Assembly: GCA_963573385.1 (NCBI GenBank)
Contig: CAUYLG010005323.1
Span: forward strand, 1 to 64,000
Direction of reading: 5' to 3'
Source: Cacajao melanocephalus
Taxonomy: Eukaryota; Chordata; Mammalia; Primates; Pitheciidae
DNA: 64,000 bases
The position numbers and the translations under genes were made by a program. How positions within the stretch are numbered: the stretch's first letter is position 1; each line of letters starts with the position of its first letter. Positions 58,670 to 64,000 of this stretch are shown here, one piece after another. The notes beneath the pieces were generated by a model. It saw nothing but the letters and a program-made list of their open reading frames with translations, made no database searches and was not told the origin of the DNA.

Positions 58670-58745
58670 GAGGACCGGCAGGTTAAATTACTCAAAGTCG
58701 CAAAGCTGATACAGATGATGCTGGGACCCCAACGGAGGCTGCCTG
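58670..58745 (-). mobile_element. MIR SINE fragment
   Basis: Reverse-complement MIR-like: ttaaattactcaaagtcgca, aagctgatacagatgatgct, gggacccc. Confidence 0.5.
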
Positions 58746-59415
58746 GTTCCCCGAGCACAGAAGTGCCCCTGCTGGCCACGCCAGGCTGCGTGAGTTCAGC
58801 TGCTTTCTTCTTCCACACAGCACCACTTAACTCATCACACCCTCATCCCCTCACCCGGCAACGCACGTCCCCAAAGTAGGTCACCTCTGGCTTGACCTGG
58901 TTTCCCTCTACCTTCTCACCTGGCACCTGGCACTTTCCCTCTAGCCAACCCTGCCCAGTGGCTCACCTCTGCCCTCCACAGGGACTACCCCTTCCCCGCA
59001 TGCAGCTGTCTATAGCCTACCCAGTGTAAGGGCCCAGAGCCGCCTCCTCAAGTCCTCCTGCCCGCTGTTCTCTCAGCTGTGGAGTCTGCTGTGCTCTCTG
59101 CTGGCCTGTGGTCCATCCCTCTGAGCCTGTGAGCAGGCCCACACAGCCCGTTTTCAGGGCCACCTCCAGACCTTTGCTAATGTGTCCCACTCAGAGGTCT
59201 CCTGCCCCGCCCACCACATCCCCTCCTTTCCCTTAGCCTGGACATAGCTACCAGGCTGATGGCCACCATTCATCTATTTTCTGCCATGGTGGGACTTGGA
59301 TTTTCTGATACCGCCAGGCTAATAACAGGCTAGCAAGGCACCAAACATGGGATGTTAAACTAAAACTCTCCAGCCCTGCCGCTGCCCACAGCATCTTATC
59401 CACTGTACTCTCCTA

Positions 59416-59805
<390 letters not shown>

Positions 59806-61509
59806 TTAGGTCAAATGCCCAAAAGGCTGTGTGAGTCCAAACAGGTCAAGAACCATAATTAATGTGCAGGGGACAATCTGGGCCATAGATTTGTGTCAAG
59901 CCAAGAATATGGGCTGCCAAGGCCAGGGGCCCGCCACAGAGAGAGACCAGGGAGGCAGGGGTGCGGTGCCCTCTCACAGCTCCCCTGGCCTCCTGGAGTC
60001 TGGGCCTTGCTAGGTGCAGCCAAGGTTGCGGGTGAGCCAACAGGTTTCTCATCTATCTGGGGTCAGTGGTAAAGGTTGCTCTGTCTGAAGTCTGGGGAAT
60101 GAACTGGCTGATCTTTGAAGGTTTGTTTCTGTCTGAGGATTTGCTGAACTTGGATTTGGATTTCTGTTCTGTGACCATGCACGGCAGCTTTTAATTTTTC
60201 GAAGTATACCTCAGGCTGCAGGAATTATTAGTTCTTGCCATTTTGGACTTGATAACTGACATTAGGACTGATCATTCTCTGGGCAAATGGGTCTAAGATA
60301 TTTCTCTGCAATCATAAGCTTTTTGAAATTCTCAGGATTTATGAAAAAATTAATCAAACTCAGGCTGTTCAAATGCCCAAATGGGATCAGGCTTCTGGGG
60401 AGAGTCAGCAGTCCACTGAGGAACTGGCTCCCTTTTGCTCTTTCCCCAGATCTGTCCACTCAGGGAGGCTGGGGCGATAGCCAGAGGTGGCATGAGCTGT
60501 GGGAGGTGGGGTGGCTCTCAGTGCAGGGGGTACTATTTTGTCTATTCTGGGATGCCAGCAGAAACGCTGGGAACCTTATTCATACTTACGACTCTACTGG
60601 GACCTGGGGGACCCCAACAGATGTATTCCCCCCCGAATTGGAGCAAAGCAGAGTTGGGCACTGAGCTCTGTTATTCAGTGGGACACTTATGAGCTGTGAC
60701 CAGGCAGCAGCAGCCCCGCAGGCAGCACATCTGTGCTCACACCCTCCTGCCTGTGAGTGTGGGAGAGGGCAAGAGGGAGTGAAAACAGCCGCAGGTGCAA
60801 GGCACTGCAGAGCAGCTGAACTGAAAGCAGGGCCCTGAGGTCAGATCCTGGGCAGCAAAGCCCTCTCTCCTCCACAAACGCTTAGTGGCCTGGCCCTGGG
60901 CTCACAAAGATGAACAACACTCAGTGCTGTTGGATGGATGGATGAGAAATGGAGAAAATGAAATAAAGTAGTAAAAGAGCCAATAAGCTGGTGGGGAGGG
61001 GACAATCACACACAGGAAAAATGTGACTCACGGTAAAGGAACCCTCGAGGAAAGATATGCACTGAGTGATGGATGCAGACGCAACTGGCATAATATTTTA
61101 CCAACATTAAAGTGACGCATTTCAAGTTCCCCCTTAAATCACGTTCTGCTCACTGCCCTCCCATCTCCAAGTCATCAGGCTTATTGCCCAGGGCAGGACA
61201 GAGAAGCCACTAACTCTGTAGCAAGACCCGGGCTTTGGAGAGGGGGAAGAGATGAGAATTTGCTAAAATGGTTTAGCTTCCACTGTACTCTGCGGGTCCG
61301 TAGGACTCAGACCTCAGCATTCTCCCCAAGAGTAGAGGAGGCATCCTTTCCTCATCAGATGACCACGAGGCCCCCCTGGGCCGCGAGGCTTTGTGCCGCT
61401 GCTCCTGCCACCTGGGGCAACCACATGTGTCTGGGCAGACAGCCAGAACCACCTTGGCTCCCGGTATGCAAACAGGCCCAATTTTCCCACATAACTGAAG
61501 CTGGAGCAA

Positions 61510-61815
61510 CTTAAATTTGTTTTACCTGAGTACTTTTATCCGAAAACCAGCCATCAGGCCTCCCAGATCACTGCAGCCAGACAATGAGACACACCTGCAG
61601 CCTGTTGACCAACTCCTCTCTTACCCCTCCCTAATTCCCCGCTATCTAAACCCCGAACATGAGTCAGAGATGGATTTGAGACTGGTCTCCCATCTCTGGG
61701 CTGATGTCACTGAGATTAAAGCCTTTCTTCCCTGGCAATACTCATCGTCTCAGTGATAGGCTTCCTGTAAGGTGTGCAAGCAGACCCAGACTACACCCCT
61801 GGCGTTCAGCAACAT
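61510..61815 (+). mobile_element. Solo-LTR-like block, endogenous retrovirus class uncertain
   Basis: LTR-like on the plus strand: gatgtcactgagattaaagc with ATTAAA at 61715-61720, then ctttcttccctggcaatact, catcgtctcagtgataggct and a downstream cagacccagac region typical of LTR/primer-site borders. No internal genes beside it. Family by eye only. Confidence 0.5.
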
Positions 61816-62389
61816 CATCTCTGTACCTGAGAACTGCCTTGGGCTGCCAGACCAGGGTCCAAAGGGAAGCGCGCCTGGCCTCAAGGGGCGTGGAGGCCAG
61901 TGGTGGCTGTGGCGGGCCCTGCTTGGGGGAGCCTCCTGACTCCTGAGTCCACCAGGCTGCCAGCCCAGATCACGAGCACACCCAGGGCTGAGCTCAGCTT
62001 CGAGTGACCTCGAACAGGGCAACCCAGAATCCCTCGCTGCCGTAGGAAGTGAGGCCACAGTGCACCACCATGCTGTTTCCCTGGACACTCAGAAGCCATC
62101 CGGGAGAGCAGCTGGGACATGGGGTGGAAGCCAGAGACACAGAGCATTTTTTAGACGGAGCACTACTTACACGGACTGTTAAAATTGTCAGCTTGCACTA
62201 GTCTTTACAATGGATTGAGCATCTAGTTGTGTTTTTCTCCCAATGGGGTAAGGCTTGTGAAGTCACGTTGATTACAAAAGCAACCTAGATTTTCTCTGCA
62301 TGTCTGATCTGTGGTCAGACTAGAAGGAAAAGACCAATTGGGCCATTGGGGAGTAACTCTTGGAGGCAGCAGGATTCCCTGGGCCCTAG

Positions 62390-62893
62390 AGCTCTGCTTC
62401 TCAGGTGCGGCTCCGCAGTCACCTGTATTGTATCTCTGAGGGTGAGTAATTAAAACACAGATTCTTGGGCCAAATGCAGTGGGTCAGGCCTGTAATCCCA
62501 GCACTTTCAGAGGCCGAGGTATGCAGATCACCTGAGGTCAGAGTTCAAGACCAGCCTGACCAACATGGAGAAACCCAGTCTCCACTAAAAACACAAAATT
62601 AGCCGGGCTTGGTGGCGCATGCCTGGAATCCCAGCTACCCAGGAGGCTGAGGAAGGAGAATCACTTGAACCCGGGAGGCAGAGGTTGCAGTGAGCCTAGA
62701 CTGCGCAATTGCACTCCAGGCTGGGCAACAAGAATGAAACTCTCAAAAAACAACAACAACAACAACAACAAAAAACAACAAAACACAGATTCTTGTCCCT
62801 CTGCCTCAGGCTGATGCAGACTCTGGAGGGCTGGGTGGATATCCAGATTTTAACAAGCATCCAAGGGGTTCTGTGGTGGCCTGAGAACCACTG
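62390..62893 (+). mobile_element. MER5A-like hAT element, split by an Alu
   Basis: Left part 62390-62467 (tctgcttctcaggtgcggct, then acacagattcttg) and right part 62796-62893 ending ggcctgagaaccactg. The split point is the target site of the Alu between them. Confidence 0.75.
62468..62779 (+). mobile_element. Alu element with 16-bp target-site duplication
   Basis: gccaaatgcagtgggtcagg through both arms to a (caa)n-rich tail at 62749-62779. Flanked by the exact 16-mer aaaacacagattcttg at 62452-62467 and 62780-62795. Confidence 0.97.
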
Positions 62894-64000
62894 TGTTACG
62901 AGAGGGGCTCTGGGTACACAGAGAGGGGAGTGCAGGTGGGAGACAGGGAGATGAGGCAGTCTGGTTGGCTGGGGCTTCCTGGGGCTCTAGACACAGGCTA
63001 GAAGCATGGAACATGGGACTGATGTGAAAGGTAGGACCCCCTCCTCTATGTGACCCCAACATCATATATTCTAGGCAGCTCTAGAAAAAGATCTGCAGGA
63101 GCCTCAAACACGGGGCTAATAGGAAACAATATCCAAATGGGAGATGGACGTGTTCCATGTCCCTTCGGTCCTCTGCTGGCTGGGATAACTGGCTGCTGCC
63201 TCCTCCCTGAGTTACTCCCAGTCATTTGTATGTAGAAGATGTGCACTTTGTGCAGGAAAAACTCATGCGAAATTAGAATGTGTGAATACTGATAGAACCA
63301 TCGTAATTCTGCTCCTGTCAGCTACACGAACATTAACCAAACAGCAAATATTTGGATCACTTAAAGTTTAATCAAATGAATGTTTTATTGGATTTAATTT
63401 GTGTCAATATTCCCCAGCTCCTTTCGAAATCCTGAAGGGATTTATGGCTCCTGAGCCCTCTCCTTCTACCCTCACTCTCAGTTATTTCCTGGTCAACAAG
63501 CCTCCCCCTGGCAGGTCCTCCTTCCTTGCTAAGTGGCAAGAGTAGGACTAAGTGGCCTCCCAGGGTGACTTCCAGGGAAAGTAAAAAATGAGACAACATC
63601 ATGTGCTGGGCCCGCGCCGGGCTCCGCTGCTGACAAGCTCAGTGGCCTTGGCAGCTCCCTTCCTGTCACTGGGCCTCAGTTTAGACATGGCTACAAGGAG
63701 GGCTTGGCCCTCCACCCTTGCTTTAGACTCAGAGCCGATTATTTTATGTGGATGTCCCCACAGGCTCCCTGAGTCTTGTAAGTGCTCCCGCTGCCTCTTT
63801 TCTTGTCCCTAAGTGTCATCTGCCCCTGTTCTTTGCCTACTTGCCGGTGATGGTAAAAATGATGCCTCCAGTGACAGCACCAATGGGTGTCAGGTCCCAC
63901 TGAAGCTTCCCTCCTGACACCCTCTGAGGACTCCCCTGCCCCATCCCAGGCCCCCATAGCCTCCTGCATGGTCACCCCTCCAGTTTGCCCCTGCTGCCTG

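Overview
This window is vertebrate nuclear DNA, and specifically from a primate. It contains fifteen Alu elements, several with target-site duplications I can read, along with MIR, L2, old L1 and LTR debris. The only protein-coding gene I can support is spread over short exons with GT-AG introns. I found no prokaryotic operon, CRISPR array, phage, plasmid or other compact new system.

The gene is the 3' part of FSTL4 (follistatin-like 4, also SPIG1), transcribed on the minus strand from right to left. Ten coding exons join in frame to give 599 complete residues plus the stop. Their order is 59458-59624, 44604-44724, 36986-37147, 36470-36604, 35482-35508 (27-nt microexon), 31549-31667, 28014-28163, 21504-21611, 13422-13531 and 10583-11285. 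They encode two Ig-like domains and the long C-terminal region that FSTL4 shares with FSTL5. The signal peptide, Kazal domain and EF-hands lie beyond 64000. FSTL4 is a secreted, glycosylated neural protein; mouse SPIG1 has been reported to bind pro-BDNF. No second gene is supported on either strand.

Layout. 1-1131: 5' end of an antisense L1 with an open ORF1. About 1140-4425: older repeats, including a nested LTR/LTR/Alu block. About 4426-7944: sequence downstream of the gene, or an extended 3' UTR. About 7945-10582: the most likely 3' UTR. 10583-59624: exons and introns. 59625-64000: intron leading to exons outside the window. Introns carry decayed L1M blocks (16.4-20 kb, 23.6-25.3 kb, 38.9-40.9 kb), an L2 block (28.3-29.8 kb), MIR copies, two solo-LTR-like blocks (57.7 and 61.5 kb), two hAT-type DNA transposon remnants, and AT-rich repeat-free stretches that look like candidate regulatory elements.

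Most worth a second look: the 27-nt in-frame microexon with UGC motifs directly at its 3' splice site; a four-unit 51-bp minisatellite about 55 nt from a splice acceptor, open in the exon's reading frame; and the ORF1-intact L1, which together with residue differences from human FSTL4 as I remember it suggests a non-human primate. Splice-site positions are read directly. Family names for old repeats are by eye and approximate.
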